Below, in pieces: positions 50,310-61,428 of a stretch of 64,000 nt of DNA. The stretch is from Brevirhabdus pacifica (GTDB taxonomy: Bacteria > Pseudomonadota > Alphaproteobacteria > Rhodobacterales > Rhodobacteraceae): the NCBI RefSeq assembly GCF_002797755.1, contig NZ_PGFI01000011.1, forward strand, positions 744,001 through 808,000, written 5' to 3'. The notes below the pieces were generated by a model, which searched no databases, was not told the DNA's origin, and saw only the letters and a program-made list of their open reading frames with translations. Position numbers and translations under genes: made by a program. How positions within the stretch are numbered: the stretch's first letter is position 1; each line of letters opens with the position of its first letter.

Positions 50310-51968
50310 ATGACCGAGCGTTTCCGACTGACTTTGGCACAGCTCAATCCGACGGTTGGCGATTTCGCCGGCAACAGCGCCAAGGCGCTGGAGGCCTGGC
50401 GCGCGGGCCGCGACGCGGGCGCCGACCTGGTGGCCCTGCCCGAGATGTTCCTGTCGGGCTACCAGCTTCAGGATCTGGTGCTGCGCCCGGCCTTCCTTGC
50501 CCGCTCGGAAGAGGCGCTGGAGGAACTGGCGCGGGCCTGCGCCGACGGCCCCCCGCTGGCGATCGGCGCGCCCTACATGGAGGGCCTGCGCGCCTACAAT
50601 TCCTACGCCGTGCTGGAAGGGGGGCGGATCGCCACCCGTGTCCTCAAGCATCATCTGCCCAACGCCGATGTCTTCGACGAGGTGCGCGTCTTTGGCAGCG
50701 GCCCGATCAGCGGCCCCTACCGGGTGGGGCCGATGCGCATCGGCTCGCCCATCTGCGAGGATGCCTGGTTCGACGACGTGGCCGAGACCATGGCCGAGTC
50801 GGCCGCCGAGATGCTGCTGGTGCCCAACGGATCCCCCTATCACCGCGGCAAGCATGAGGTGCGCCAGAACCTGATGGTGGCGCGGGTGGTCGAGACGGGC
50901 CTGCCGCTGGTCTACCTGAACCTTGTTGGCGGACAGGACGACCAGGTCTTCGACGGGGCCAGCTTCGTGCTGAATCCCGGCGGCGGCCTGGCGGTGCAGA
51001 TGCCCGCCATGGAAGAGGCCATCCAGCATGTTGATTTCACCCTCGGCGACGACGGTTGGCGGGCCGAGCAGGGGCCGCGCGCCAGCCTGCCCGACCCGTG
51101 GGAGGCCGATTACAAGGCCATGGTCCTGGCCTTGCGCGACTATTGCGGCAAGACGGGGTTCGGCAAGGTGCTGCTGGGCCTGTCGGGGGGCGTCGACTCG
51201 GCGCTGGTAGCTGCGATCGCGACCGACGCGCTGGGCGCCGAGAACGTGCGCTGCGTGATGCTGCCCTCGCGCTATACCTCGCAGCATTCGCTGCAAGATG
51301 CCGCGGCCTGTGCCCGGGCCCTTGGCACCCGGCTGGACGAGCTGCCGATCACCGAGGCGCAGAACGCGGTCAACGCGACGCTGGCGCCGCTTTTCGCCGG
51401 CCGCGACGAGGACCTGACCGAGGAGAACATCCAGTCCCGCCTTCGCGGCGTCATGCTGATGGCGCTAAGCAACAAGTTCGGCGAGATGCTTCTGACCACC
51501 GGCAACAAGTCCGAGGTGGCGGTGGGCTATGCCACGATCTACGGCGACATGGCGGGCGGCTACAATCCGATCAAGGATCTCTATAAGATGCGGGTGTTCG
51601 AGACCTGCCGCTGGCGCAACGCCAACCATCGCGACTGGATGCAGGGCCCCGAGGGCGAGGTCATCCCCACACGCATCATCGACAAGCCCCCTTCGGCCGA
51701 GCTGCGCGAGGATCAGAAGGATGCCGACAGCCTGCCGCCCTATGAAGAGCTGGACGTGATCCTGGAGATGCTTGTCGACCAGGACGCCTCGGTTGATGCG
51801 GTGGTCGCCAAGGGGTTCGATGCCGAGGTGGTGCGCCGGGTCGAGCGGCTTGTCTACCTGTCGGAATACAAACGCTTCCAGTCCGCACCGGGCACCCGCC
51901 TGACGGCGCGGGCCTTCTGGCTGGACCGGCGCTATCCCATCGTCAACCGCTGGCGCGACCCAAGCTGA
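50310..51968 (+). CDS. nadE: Glutamine-dependent NAD(+) synthetase
   Basis: 552 residues from ATG 50310 (AGAGG six bases upstream). An N-terminal nitrilase-like glutaminase carries its triad as E in LPEMFLSG, K in LKHHLPNADVFDE and C in SPICEDAWF. The C-terminal synthetase has the P-loop LGLSGGVDSALVA near 290 and TGNKSEVAVGY near 395. It amidates deaminido-NAD. An open frame running upstream through the antisense of the MORN gene is not part of it. Confidence 0.95.
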   Translation: MTERFRLTLAQLNPTVGDFAGNSAKALEAWRAGRDAGADLVALPEMFLSGYQLQDLVLRPAFLARSEEALEELARACADGPPLAIGAPYMEGLRAYNSYAVLEGGRIATRVLKHHLPNADVFDEVRVFGSGPISGPYRVGPMRIGSPICEDAWFDDVAETMAESAAEMLLVPNGSPYHRGKHEVRQNLMVARVVETGLPLVYLNLVGGQDDQVFDGASFVLNPGGGLAVQMPAMEEAIQHVDFTLGDDGWRAEQGPRASLPDPWEADYKAMVLALRDYCGKTGFGKVLLGLSGGVDSALVAAIATDALGAENVRCVMLPSRYTSQHSLQDAAACARALGTRLDELPITEAQNAVNATLAPLFAGRDEDLTEENIQSRLRGVMLMALSNKFGEMLLTTGNKSEVAVGYATIYGDMAGGYNPIKDLYKMRVFETCRWRNANHRDWMQGPEGEVIPTRIIDKPPSAELREDQKDADSLPPYEELDVILEMLVDQDASVDAVVAKGFDAEVVRRVERLVYLSEYKRFQSAPGTRLTARAFWLDRRYPIVNRWRDPS

Positions 51969-51987
51969 GCCGTCCGGGCTGGTGGGA

Positions 51988-52398
51988 TCACTCCCACCAG
52001 CGGTCGATGCGGGCGATCTGCTCGTCGCTCCAGCCGAAATGATGGGCCAGCTCATGCACCAGCACATGGGCCACCAACTCGCCCAGCCGCACGTCGCCCC
52101 GCCCGGCCCATTCGTCCAGGATGGGGCGGCGGAACAGCCAGATGACATCGGGGCCGATCGGCTGGTGCGAGATCGACTTCTCGGTCAGCGGTATTCCTTG
52201 GTAAAGCCCTGTCAGGTCGAAGGGATCTGCGATCTCCATCTCCTCCAGGAGGGTTTCGGACGCGAAATCCTCGATCCGCAGGGCGACCTCGCGGGCGGCA
52301 CTACGGTAGGACTCGGGTAAGCCGGCGATGGCCGCGAGGGCCATTTCGTGCAGGGCTTGGTTGTCGGGCGCGATGGCGCGATTCCAAATCTGGTTCAT
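51988..52398 (-). CDS. Minimal zincin metallopeptidase family protein (DUF1025-like)
   Basis: 136 residues from ATG 52398. The C-terminal zinc motif VHELAHHFGWSDEQI (HExxH) near 115-120 and the segment PDVIWLFRRPILDEWA near 80 place it in the small metallopeptidase family common in alphaproteobacteria and actinobacteria. The physiological substrate is unknown. It is convergent with nadE and divergent from gltX. Confidence 0.85.
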   Translation of the reverse strand: MNQIWNRAIAPDNQALHEMALAAIAGLPESYRSAAREVALRIEDFASETLLEEMEIADPFDLTGLYQGIPLTEKSISHQPIGPDVIWLFRRPILDEWAGRGDVRLGELVAHVLVHELAHHFGWSDEQIARIDRWWE

Positions 52399-52458
52399 GC
52401 CCGAGATATGGACAATTCCGAGCGCCTGTGAAAGAGCAGCCGCAACAGGAGACCGAAG

Positions 52459-53781
52459 ATGACCGTTACCCGTTTCGCCCCGTCCCCCACCGGCCTGCTC
52501 CATGTCGGCAACCTGCGCACGGCGCTTTTCAACTGGCTCATTGCGCGCAAGGCCGGGGGCACCTTCATCCTGCGGCTTGATGACACGGACCCCGACCGTT
52601 CGAAGGACGAGTATGCCGAGGCGATCCAGGAGGATCTGACGTGGCTGGGCCTGGGCTGGGACCGGATCGAGCGACAGTCGGCGCGCCTGGACCGCTACGC
52701 CGAGGCGGCGGACAAGATGCGCGCCTCGGGACGGCTTTACGAGGCGTTCGAGACGCCGACCGAGCTGGACCTCAAGCGCAAGAAACAGCTGAACATGGGC
52801 AAGCCGCCGGTCTATGACCGCGCCGCCCTGCGCCTGTCGGACGCCGAGAAAGACGCCCTGCGGGCCGAGCGTTCGGGCCATTGGCGCTTCAAGCTGGACC
52901 ACGAGCGGATCGAGTGGACCGACGGCATCCTTGGCGACATTTCGATCGACGCGGCCTCGGTCTCGGACCCGGTGCTGATCCGGGGCGACGGGCAGGTGCT
53001 TTATACCATCGCCTCGGTCGTGGACGACACCGAAATGGGGATCACCCATGTGGTGCGCGGCTCGGACCATGTGACCAACACCGCCACCCAGATCCAGATC
53101 ATCAACGCGCTGGGCGGCACCGTGCCGGAATTCGCCCACCACTCGCTGCTGACCGGCCCCCAGGGCGAGGCGCTGTCCAAGCGTCTTGGCACCCTGTCGC
53201 TGCGCGACCTGCGCGCGCGTGGCGTTGAGCCGATGGCGCTGCTGTCGCTGATGGCGCGGCTGGGGTCGTCCCAGCCGGTCGAGCTTCAGCCCGACCTGGA
53301 CGCCATCGTCGAGGGGTTCGACCTGTCGCATTTCGGCGCAGCACCCACCAAATTCGACGAGGCCGATCTGGATCCGCTGACCGCTCGGCACCTGCAATCG
53401 CTGCCGCTGGAGGCTGTGCGCGAGGATGTCGCCGCCGCCGGCGTGCCCGATGCGCTGGCCGAGGATTTCTGGGATGCTGTGCGCGAGAACGTCGGCACCC
53501 GCGCCGAGATCGCGCCCTGGTGGACCATGTTCCGCGACGGCGCAGAGCCGGTGATCGAGGAAGATGATGCCGCCTTCGTCGCCGAGGCGATGGAGATGCT
53601 GCCCAAGGGTCCGCTGACCCGCGAGAGCTGGGGCGAGTGGACCGACGCGGTCAAGGAGCGGACGGGCCGCAAGGGCCGCAACCTTTTCCGGCCGCTGCGC
53701 CTGGCGCTGACCGGCCAGGAACGCGGGCCCGACATCGCCAAGGTGCTGCCGCTCTTGCAGGTCATCCGCGCCCGCGGCTAG
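52459..53781 (+). CDS. gltX: Glutamate--tRNA ligase
   Basis: 440 residues. The HIGH-type site is APSPTGLLHVGNLRTALFNW at residues 6-25, and the KMSKS-type loop is EALSKRLGTLS near 240. The C-terminal anticodon-binding half is alpha-helical, typical of bacterial GltX. It is the shorter paralogue type often found next to another copy in alphaproteobacteria, in which case it may be specialised for tRNA-Gln. The presence of a second copy cannot be judged from this window. Confidence 0.92.
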   Translation: MTVTRFAPSPTGLLHVGNLRTALFNWLIARKAGGTFILRLDDTDPDRSKDEYAEAIQEDLTWLGLGWDRIERQSARLDRYAEAADKMRASGRLYEAFETPTELDLKRKKQLNMGKPPVYDRAALRLSDAEKDALRAERSGHWRFKLDHERIEWTDGILGDISIDAASVSDPVLIRGDGQVLYTIASVVDDTEMGITHVVRGSDHVTNTATQIQIINALGGTVPEFAHHSLLTGPQGEALSKRLGTLSLRDLRARGVEPMALLSLMARLGSSQPVELQPDLDAIVEGFDLSHFGAAPTKFDEADLDPLTARHLQSLPLEAVREDVAAAGVPDALAEDFWDAVRENVGTRAEIAPWWTMFRDGAEPVIEEDDAAFVAEAMEMLPKGPLTRESWGEWTDAVKERTGRKGRNLFRPLRLALTGQERGPDIAKVLPLLQVIRARG

Positions 53782-53793
53782 GGCCGCTCCGGA

Positions 53794-54363
53794 TCAGTCC
53801 GGTTGCAGGATCGTGGCGCCCACTGCCTTCAGCGCGTCGTCGACGAAGCCCCTCTCGTCCCCCGTCAGGATCTGGTGGCGGGGGTAAAGCGGCTCATGCC
53901 GGTCATCCAGGACGGGCGTGTCCCAGCCATCTGTCGTCTGCATGAAGGCGTGGGCCCCCTCGGGGCCGTATTCGGTCAGGTATCCCTGTAGCACCACGTC
54001 GAGATAGCTCAGCAGGATCGGGTGCTTGCGCGCCTCCTGCGGGTGTTTGTCGAGGGCGACCGAGTAGATCTGGATGTCGGGGGTGCCGCCGATCGTGTGG
54101 GTGACCTGGTCGCGCGCGCTCAGCCGGTCATAGGCAAACTCGCGTTCATCGAGCGCTGCCCAGTCGCCGCCCGGCACCTCGGCGATCAGGCCGGCGATGC
54201 GGCTGGGCGTGTCGGGCAGGGCCGACAGGAAGGCAAGCGGCCGCAGGTTGGTATGGGTCCAGACCCGGCGCCAGCCCGAGACATGGGCGGGATGCGCCCG
54301 CTCGTAAGCGTGGGTGCGTCTGTTCACCAGGGAGCCGTAGCCGAAGAAATAAGGGTTCTGCAT
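53794..54363 (-). CDS. Gamma-glutamylcyclotransferase family protein
   Basis: 189 residues from ATG 54363. It starts with the family signature YFFGYGSLVNRRTH (YGSL phosphate-like loop near 8-12). The acidic catalytic residue is expected in WAALDEREFAYDR near 90. Relatives release 5-oxoproline from gamma-glutamyl compounds, but many are uncharacterised. It is convergent with gltX. Confidence 0.8.
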   Translation of the reverse strand: MQNPYFFGYGSLVNRRTHAYERAHPAHVSGWRRVWTHTNLRPLAFLSALPDTPSRIAGLIAEVPGGDWAALDEREFAYDRLSARDQVTHTIGGTPDIQIYSVALDKHPQEARKHPILLSYLDVVLQGYLTEYGPEGAHAFMQTTDGWDTPVLDDRHEPLYPRHQILTGDERGFVDDALKAVGATILQPD

Positions 54364-54496
54364 GGGCGATATGTGCCTCTCCGGCGCACAAAGTTCAAGC
54401 GGCCCGACGGGGGCGAAGCCGCGCGGGCACCGCTTGCGGGAAGGGCTTAGCGCGATGTTGACAGCGCCGCTGGAAATGCGCAAATCAAGGCATAGT

Positions 54497-54572
<76 letters not shown>

Positions 54573-54610
54573 TCCACCAACCTGTGAAAGGCGCTTGGTC
54601 GTCCGGCCTG

Positions 54611-55867
54611 TCAGCGCCCGCGCGCCATTACTGCGCGTAGAAGGCTGCGGGGCGTGCGCAGGATCAGGTCGCGCCGCAGGTCGCCGTAATCCAGCTCCCC
54701 GGCCAGCAGGGCCAGAAAGCGCGCGGGCATGGAACTGCCGCGTGCGATGCTGGCCTTGAAGACGGGGCGCATCGCCCGGCTGAAGATCATGCGTCGCCAG
54801 AAACGGGACTGGCGAAGCTCACTCTGCAACGGCCGCAGGGATCGGCGGTAGAGGACCAGCGCGCGGTCGGGGTCGGGGCGCGTGCCCGACAGGGCCGCCG
54901 CCGCCGCTTCGGCCGCCAGACTGCCGCTGTCGAGGGCATGGGCGATGCCCTCGCCGGTGATCGGGTCGACCAGTCCCGCCGCGTCCCCCGCCAGCAGGAC
55001 GCACCCCCGCCCGGGCAGTTTGCGGAAATCGCCGAAGGGCAGGTAGGCCCCCTTGATCGTCCGGGCGGCCGGGTCGCCCGCCGGGTCGCGCAGGGACAGC
55101 TGTGCCAGCATCCGGTCCCGCATGTCGGGGTTATGGGCGTGCAGGCCGCCCACCCCGAGGGTGACGCCATGGGCCTTGGGGAAGATCCACCCATAGCCCC
55201 AGTCGGCGGCGTCGAGGTCTAGCACCACCTCCTGGGTCGGCAGGGTCTCGGGGGCGGTTCCGGCGGGCAGAGACAGCTCTGCCTCCAGTCCAAATCCGAT
55301 GGTGGCGGGATCGAAGGCGCGGCCGAAAAGGGCGCGCGCCACGGTCGAGTTGACCCCGTCGGCGCCGATCAGCACGCGATACCGCAGGCAGCGCCCGTCG
55401 CGCAGGACAATCGCCCGGTCATCCGGTCGCACCTCGGTCACGGCCGCGTTGGTCAGCACCTCGGCCCCCGCCTGACGGGCCAATTCGACCAGCCGGGCGT
55501 CGAAGGCGCGTCGCATGGTCAGCCACATGGCGGGCGCGTCGTCCATCCGGCGCAGGGTTGTGCCGCCGGCCATGAAGCGGATCGTGCGGGAGGGCAGGAA
55601 CAGGGTAGGTTCCGCCTCGACCCGCAGATCGAAGATCCGGGCGAGAGCGGTGCGGCTGCGTCCCGTGACCAGCCCGCCGCACAGCTTGTCGCGGGGAAAA
55701 TCGGCGCGGTCGATCAGCGCCGTGCGGAGGCCGAGGGCGGCCGCGCGCCGGGCGGCGGCGCTGCCGGCCGGGCCGCCGCCGACCACCACCACGTCGAAAG
55801 GCCGCGCGTCTTGCGGGGCCGTCTCACCGGCCATTGCGGCAACCTGCGGGGGCGGGGATCGGGTCAT
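54611..55867 (-). CDS. Geranylgeranyl-reductase-family FAD-dependent oxidoreductase
   Basis: 418 residues. The FAD dinucleotide motif is VVVVGGGPAGSAAARRAA near 27-44, the family marker DKLCGGLVTGRS near 61-72, and the second FAD segment CVLLAGDAAGLVDPITGEGIAHAL near 280-303. Relatives saturate isoprenoid chains of lipids, quinones or pigments. No photosynthesis genes are in the window, so a lipid or quinone substrate is more likely here. ATG 55834 is an alternative start. Confidence 0.83.
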   Translation of the reverse strand: MTRSPPPQVAAMAGETAPQDARPFDVVVVGGGPAGSAAARRAAALGLRTALIDRADFPRDKLCGGLVTGRSRTALARIFDLRVEAEPTLFLPSRTIRFMAGGTTLRRMDDAPAMWLTMRRAFDARLVELARQAGAEVLTNAAVTEVRPDDRAIVLRDGRCLRYRVLIGADGVNSTVARALFGRAFDPATIGFGLEAELSLPAGTAPETLPTQEVVLDLDAADWGYGWIFPKAHGVTLGVGGLHAHNPDMRDRMLAQLSLRDPAGDPAARTIKGAYLPFGDFRKLPGRGCVLLAGDAAGLVDPITGEGIAHALDSGSLAAEAAAAALSGTRPDPDRALVLYRRSLRPLQSELRQSRFWRRMIFSRAMRPVFKASIARGSSMPARFLALLAGELDYGDLRRDLILRTPRSLLRAVMARGR

Positions 55868-55882
55868 GGGGGCGGCACCGAT

Positions 55883-55915
55883 AAAAAAACCGGGCGTGCG
55901 GCAGGCACGCCCGGT
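55883..55915 (-). terminator. Terminator after the cold-shock gene
   Basis: A perfect 11-bp stem ACCGGGCGTGC / GCACGCCCGGT with a 5-base loop, followed on the - strand by a run of seven T. This is a textbook intrinsic terminator 28 bases past the stop. Confidence 0.88.
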
Positions 55916-55942
55916 CGGTATTCTTCGTGATGTCGAAACGGC

Positions 55943-56149
55943 TCAGAGCAGTTCGAGGTTCACGGCGCTTTCGCGACCATCGCGACCGTTCTCGATGTCG
56001 AAGCTGACCTTCTGGTTGTCAGCCAGACCGGTGAGGCCCGAACGCTCGACAGCGGAAATGTGGACGAACACGTCCTTGGAGCCGCCCTCGGGTGCGATGA
56101 AGCCGTAGCCTTTGGTGGTGTTGAACCATTTCACAGTGCCAGTGGCCAT
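55943..56149 (-). CDS. Cold-shock-domain protein
   Basis: 68 residues covering one cold-shock domain: [21 protein letters not shown] has RNP1 (KGYGFI) and [13 protein letters not shown] has RNP2 (VFVHI). It binds single-stranded RNA or DNA and may act as an RNA chaperone. It has its own strong terminator and a long AT-richer upstream region that could hold a structured leader. Confidence 0.95.
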   Translation of the reverse strand: MATGTVKWFNTTKGYGFIAPEGGSKDVFVHISAVERSGLTGLADNQKVSFDIENGRDGRESAVNLELL

Positions 56150-56410
56150 CTGTAGTCTCCTTTAGTGATCTGCCCGCAGAATGCGGCAGCTTGGCTCGTC
56201 AGTGCAGAATCGAAAGACTGAGGCCCGATAAAGGAAACAGTGGTCGATAGTGGTAACGTCGCCGGATTCATATTGCCGACAGCCATAACAATTTCAAGAC
56301 CCTTGTAATTCCCTTGTCAGAACGGCGCTTTTGCAAGTTTTGCTATTGATTCAATCGCCGGAGAAATTAATCCGCGGCCCCCGGAATCGCGGATCCGGGG
56401 GGCTGGAGGA
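56150..56410 (-). other. Leader region of the cold-shock gene and terminator of the DUF4329-like gene
   Basis: 261 bp, AT-richer than the surroundings. The right end holds a hairpin at 56377-56403 (GCCCCCGGA / TCCGGGGGGC, one bulge), a probable terminator for the gene at 56411. The left part should be the promoter and 5-prime UTR of the cold-shock gene. No further gene is seen. Confidence 0.5.
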
Positions 56411-56926
56411 TCAGTTTCCCTCCAGAATCAAGAGCTCCTGATAGGTGTAGGATTTGCGGATCTTGCCCTGCACCCCGGCGCGGAAATTGGGGTCGCTGCG
56501 CAGGCATCCGATGCCGCAGACCTGCGAGACGACCATGTCCTGGGTGTCCACGTACCACAGGCGTCCGCCGGGGGTCGCGACCCAGCCGTCGACGCCATCG
56601 GCCTCGTCCGCCTCGATGTCGTCGACCGAGGGGATTTCGCTGTCGGCGCCCCGGTCGAACCCGCCGTGAGTGTGGTATGAGGCGACGATCTCAAGGTCCT
56701 GCGGCAGCTCGGGCGTGCATTCGTCGCGGTTGCCGCGCCGGGCGCGACCGGCCTTCAGCCGACCACGGCTGTCGTAGCCGATAAAGCCGCAGTATTCGCG
56801 GTTTGCGGCAAAGGAAGGGGGCTGAAGCTGATTGAGCACGCTGCGCACCAGCCGCTCCTCGGCGCCGGCGTCGGCAAGGGCGGGCAGGGGCAGGGCAAGG
56901 ATGATCAGCAGGACCGCTCTCAACAT
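56411..56926 (-). CDS. Exported DUF4329-like protein
   Basis: 171 residues from ATG 56926. A signal peptide (MLRAVLLIILALPLPALADA) precedes a compact domain with REYCGFIGYDSRGRLKAG, ASYHTHGGFD near 90-99 and an acidic segment SVDDIEADEADG. The HTH-G and Asp pattern recalls JAB/MPN-like or DUF4329 domains, sometimes found in toxins and peptidases. Four or more Cys may form disulfides. It stands alone, with no obvious immunity gene. Confidence 0.65.
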   Translation of the reverse strand: MLRAVLLIILALPLPALADAGAEERLVRSVLNQLQPPSFAANREYCGFIGYDSRGRLKAGRARRGNRDECTPELPQDLEIVASYHTHGGFDRGADSEIPSVDDIEADEADGVDGWVATPGGRLWYVDTQDMVVSQVCGIGCLRSDPNFRAGVQGKIRKSYTYQELLILEGN

Positions 56927-57107
56927 GGGCGCACTCTGCCCCAATAATTTTCCCGGTACAAACCGATCTCTAGCCGATGTTCACCTTGAATGGGCCCCGT
57001 TCCGGTGGCCGGAACCCCTGTGAAACTTGGGGTTTTGGTCTGTTCGTGATATTCTGGGGGCCTTCCCGCAATTTCGCGGAAGTGTTCAAGGTAAGGGGTA
57101 TTTCACA

Positions 57108-57320
57108 ATGAAAAAGCTATTTGCAGCATTCACCGTCTTCGTGGTCGCCATGGCAATGGGTTTGCCGGCGGCGGCCGACAAGGGCGGCATTCCGAACGAG
57201 AACGCCAGCGACAAGGCGCAGGGCAGCGGCGGTGGGGGCAAGGGCAACGGCCACGCGACCTCGAACGGCAAGGGTCACGACAAGGAAGAGGGCAAGCACG
57301 CGGAGAAGTGGCACTCGTGA
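57108..57320 (+). CDS. Small secreted Gly/Lys/His-rich protein
   Basis: 70 residues. A clear signal peptide (MKKLFAAFTVFVVAMAMGLPAAA) leads to a disordered mature peptide of about 47 residues with repeated GKG and GKH units (GGKGNGH, NGKGHDKEE, GKHAEK) and five His. No family is recognised. A plausible role is metal binding or interaction with acidic polymers. A good terminator follows, so it is probably a single-gene unit. Confidence 0.75.
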   Translation: MKKLFAAFTVFVVAMAMGLPAAADKGGIPNENASDKAQGSGGGGKGNGHATSNGKGHDKEEGKHAEKWHS

Positions 57321-57364
57321 CCCGCTTTCCGGTGGGCCGCTGACAGGGCGCGGCGCCGGAAACG

Positions 57365-57394
57365 GCAAAGCCCCGGCTAAGGCCGGGGCTTTGC
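57365..57394. terminator. Bidirectional terminator between the small secreted protein and ettA
   Basis: A perfect 13-bp stem (GCAAAGCCCCGGC / GCCGGGGCTTTGC) with a four-base loop lies between two convergent genes and is T/A-flanked on both sides of the GC core, so it can serve both. Confidence 0.85.
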
Positions 57395-57437
57395 TTGGTG
57401 CGATCCACCCCCGAGGGCGGTCGCCTGTCCGATCCGA

Positions 57438-59093
<1,656 letters not shown>

Positions 59094-59264
59094 GGTGTGC
59101 TCCTTTGCAGGTTCGGGCGTTAGATAACGGGGGGCGGAGGCAAGAGCAATCGGCTGTCTGCGACATGGGACGCTACGGCCTTTTTCCCTTGGCCGGAACG
59201 CAGATGGCCAAGGAACAAACGGGCGGCGCCCGCGTTGAAAACCGTATCAATCGGGACAATCAGC

Positions 59265-60404
59265 GTGAGCACCAGGATCCAACCCCTCGTAGAGAGTGAA
59301 GATATCGAGGGCGCCGAGCCGGTCGGTACCGATACCGAGGGACAGCTTCGCACGATCAAGGTCATGCTGATCGGCATCTTCCTGATCCTGCTGCTTGCCG
59401 CCATCTACTTTGCCAAGGACGTGCTGCTGCCGATCGTGCTGTCGGTTCTTCTGATGCTGACGCTCAGCCCCGTCACCCGTGGGCTGGAGCGTATCGGCGT
59501 GCCGACCCCGGTCTCGGCGGTGCTGCTGATCGTGGGCATCGGCGTCGGCTCGACCGTCGGGGTCTACATGATGAGCGGGCCTGTTTCCGACCTTGTCAGC
59601 CAGGCGCCCGAGATCGGCGACCGGCTGAAATCCAAGCTGACGCCGGTGACGAAATCGGTCGAGGCGGTGCAGGAGGCCGAAAAGCAGGTCCAGGATCTGG
59701 CCGACGGCGACAGCCCGGCACCCACCCAGAAGGTGGTGGTCGACAAGCCCGGCCCGGTTCGCCAGGCGCTGAACGGCCTTGCCAGCGCCGGCTCGTCCAT
59801 CGTGGCGGCGATGGTCCTGGCCCTGTTCATGCTGGCCTCGGGGGATTTCTTCCTCAGGCGGATCATCGAGGCGACGCCAAAACTTCAGGACAAGAAGAAG
59901 GCCTATCGGATCGTCCGCGACATCGAGCAGCAGATCTCGCGCTATCTGGCGGCGATCACGGTGATCAACGCGGGCCTTGGCCTGGCCATCGGCACGGCGC
60001 TATTCTTCATCGGAATGCCCTATGCCTTCGTCTGGGGGGCGGCCGCCTTTGCCCTGAACTTCCTGCCTTTCCTGGGCTCTCTCATCGGCACGATCCTGGT
60101 GGGCGCGATTGCCTTCGTCACCTTCGATTCGGCCTCGCACGCGATGCTGGCGCCGATCGCCTATTTCTCGCTGACCACGCTTGAGGGGCAGTTCATCACC
60201 CCCTACCTGGTCGGCCGCAGGCTGGAGCTGAACACCGTCTCCGTCCTGATCACGGTGCTGTTCTGGATCTGGATCTGGGGCATCCTTGGCGCCCTGATGG
60301 CGGTGCCCTTCCTGGTGCTGATCAAGGTCATCTGTGACAATATCGAGGGCTGGCGCGTGTTCGGCAGCTTCCTCGGTGCCGAAAAGCCGTCCGAACATCA
60401 CTGA
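59265..60404 (+). CDS. AI-2E family (PerM/TqsA-like) membrane transporter
   Basis: About 379 residues from GTG 59265; TTG 59235 is an alternative. It has about seven membrane helices: a pair near 40-85 (IGIFLILLLAAIYFAKDVLLPIVLSVLLML), one at 90-110, then a periplasmic or cytoplasmic helical stretch and the conserved C-terminal block with TTLEGQFITPYLVGRRLELN near 315. Members export quorum signals or act as Na/H antiporters; the cargo is not predictable here. Confidence 0.88.
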   Translation: MSTRIQPLVESEDIEGAEPVGTDTEGQLRTIKVMLIGIFLILLLAAIYFAKDVLLPIVLSVLLMLTLSPVTRGLERIGVPTPVSAVLLIVGIGVGSTVGVYMMSGPVSDLVSQAPEIGDRLKSKLTPVTKSVEAVQEAEKQVQDLADGDSPAPTQKVVVDKPGPVRQALNGLASAGSSIVAAMVLALFMLASGDFFLRRIIEATPKLQDKKKAYRIVRDIEQQISRYLAAITVINAGLGLAIGTALFFIGMPYAFVWGAAAFALNFLPFLGSLIGTILVGAIAFVTFDSASHAMLAPIAYFSLTTLEGQFITPYLVGRRLELNTVSVLITVLFWIWIWGILGALMAVPFLVLIKVICDNIEGWRVFGSFLGAEKPSEHH

Positions 60405-60551
60405 TCCCCCCACGCCGCCTGGCAGGGCGCGCAGACGAAGTGTTACCCGCGCGCCCCGGCGCCCGGCGTCTGTGCCGAGGGCGCTTTTCCCCCGCGACGC
60501 ACATGGTAAGGTGCCCGCCGGTTTGATGAGGCGTTCCGGGAAGGGGTCGGC

Positions 60552-61226
60552 GTGGCAAATGCAGGTGGGCACGCCGGAATGCGGGCAGGGGCGGCGGTGA
60601 CGCGGCCCGGGGCCGGCAGCCATCCCTTCCGCCACCGGTTTCCGGTCGCGGCCCGGGGCCAGGTGATCGGCCTTCTGGGCGGTTCCTTCGATCCGGCCCA
60701 CGAGGGGCACGCCCATATCACCCGCATGGCGCTGCGCCGCTTTGCCCTTGATCGGGTCTGGTGGATGGTCTCGCCTGGCAACCCGCTGAAGGCCAAGGAG
60801 CCCGCCGCGCTGGAGCGTCGCCTGGCGGCGGCCCGGCGGGTGATGGATCACCCGCGCGTCACAGTCACCGATGTCGAGGCGTTGCTGGGCACTCGCCACA
60901 CCGCCCAGACCCTGCGCCGGCTCAGGCGCCTCTATCCCGGTGTCACCTTCGTGTGGCTTATGGGGGCTGACAATCTGGCCGGGCTGCACCGTTGGCAGGA
61001 TTGGCGCTGGATCATGGAGAACGTGCCGGTGGGGGTGATCGCGCGGCCCGGCTCGCGGACGGCGGCGCGGGCCTCTCCGGCGGCACAGCTCTACCGCGAC
61101 AGCATGCTGTCCGAGGTTGCCTCGCGCATGCTGCCCCGGTGCGACCCGCCGGCCTGGTGCTTCGTCAACGTGCCGCTGAACGACGCCTCGTCCAGCCGCA
61201 TCCGCGCAGGCGGCGGCTGGCGCTGA
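60552..61226 (+). CDS. nadD: Nicotinate-nucleotide adenylyltransferase
   Basis: 224 residues from GTG 60552 (GAAGGGG five bases upstream). The nucleotidyltransferase motif is [17 protein letters not shown] near 41-57 and the C-terminal SSSRIRAG stands in for ISSTxIR. It adenylates nicotinate mononucleotide, one step before NadE, which is also encoded in this window. About 30 N-terminal residues are an extension over the E. coli protein. Confidence 0.92.
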   Translation: MANAGGHAGMRAGAAVTRPGAGSHPFRHRFPVAARGQVIGLLGGSFDPAHEGHAHITRMALRRFALDRVWWMVSPGNPLKAKEPAALERRLAAARRVMDHPRVTVTDVEALLGTRHTAQTLRRLRRLYPGVTFVWLMGADNLAGLHRWQDWRWIMENVPVGVIARPGSRTAARASPAAQLYRDSMLSEVASRMLPRCDPPAWCFVNVPLNDASSSRIRAGGGWR

Positions 61227-61428
61227 CCGCCGGTCGGGAGGGTTGCGATCGGCGATCCCCCGCCAGTGCCACCACCCCGGCCTCCCCCTGGGCCGCGACC
61301 CCTTGGCGCGGGCCGCCGTCCCCCACTTTCCTTTGCCGAGATCACGCTAAGTAACGTCTTTACAAGGGCAGGCAGTGCAAGCCTGCCGGTGAATTGCGAA
61401 GCAGCATGAGGTTTGGTTTAGGTTCGAT

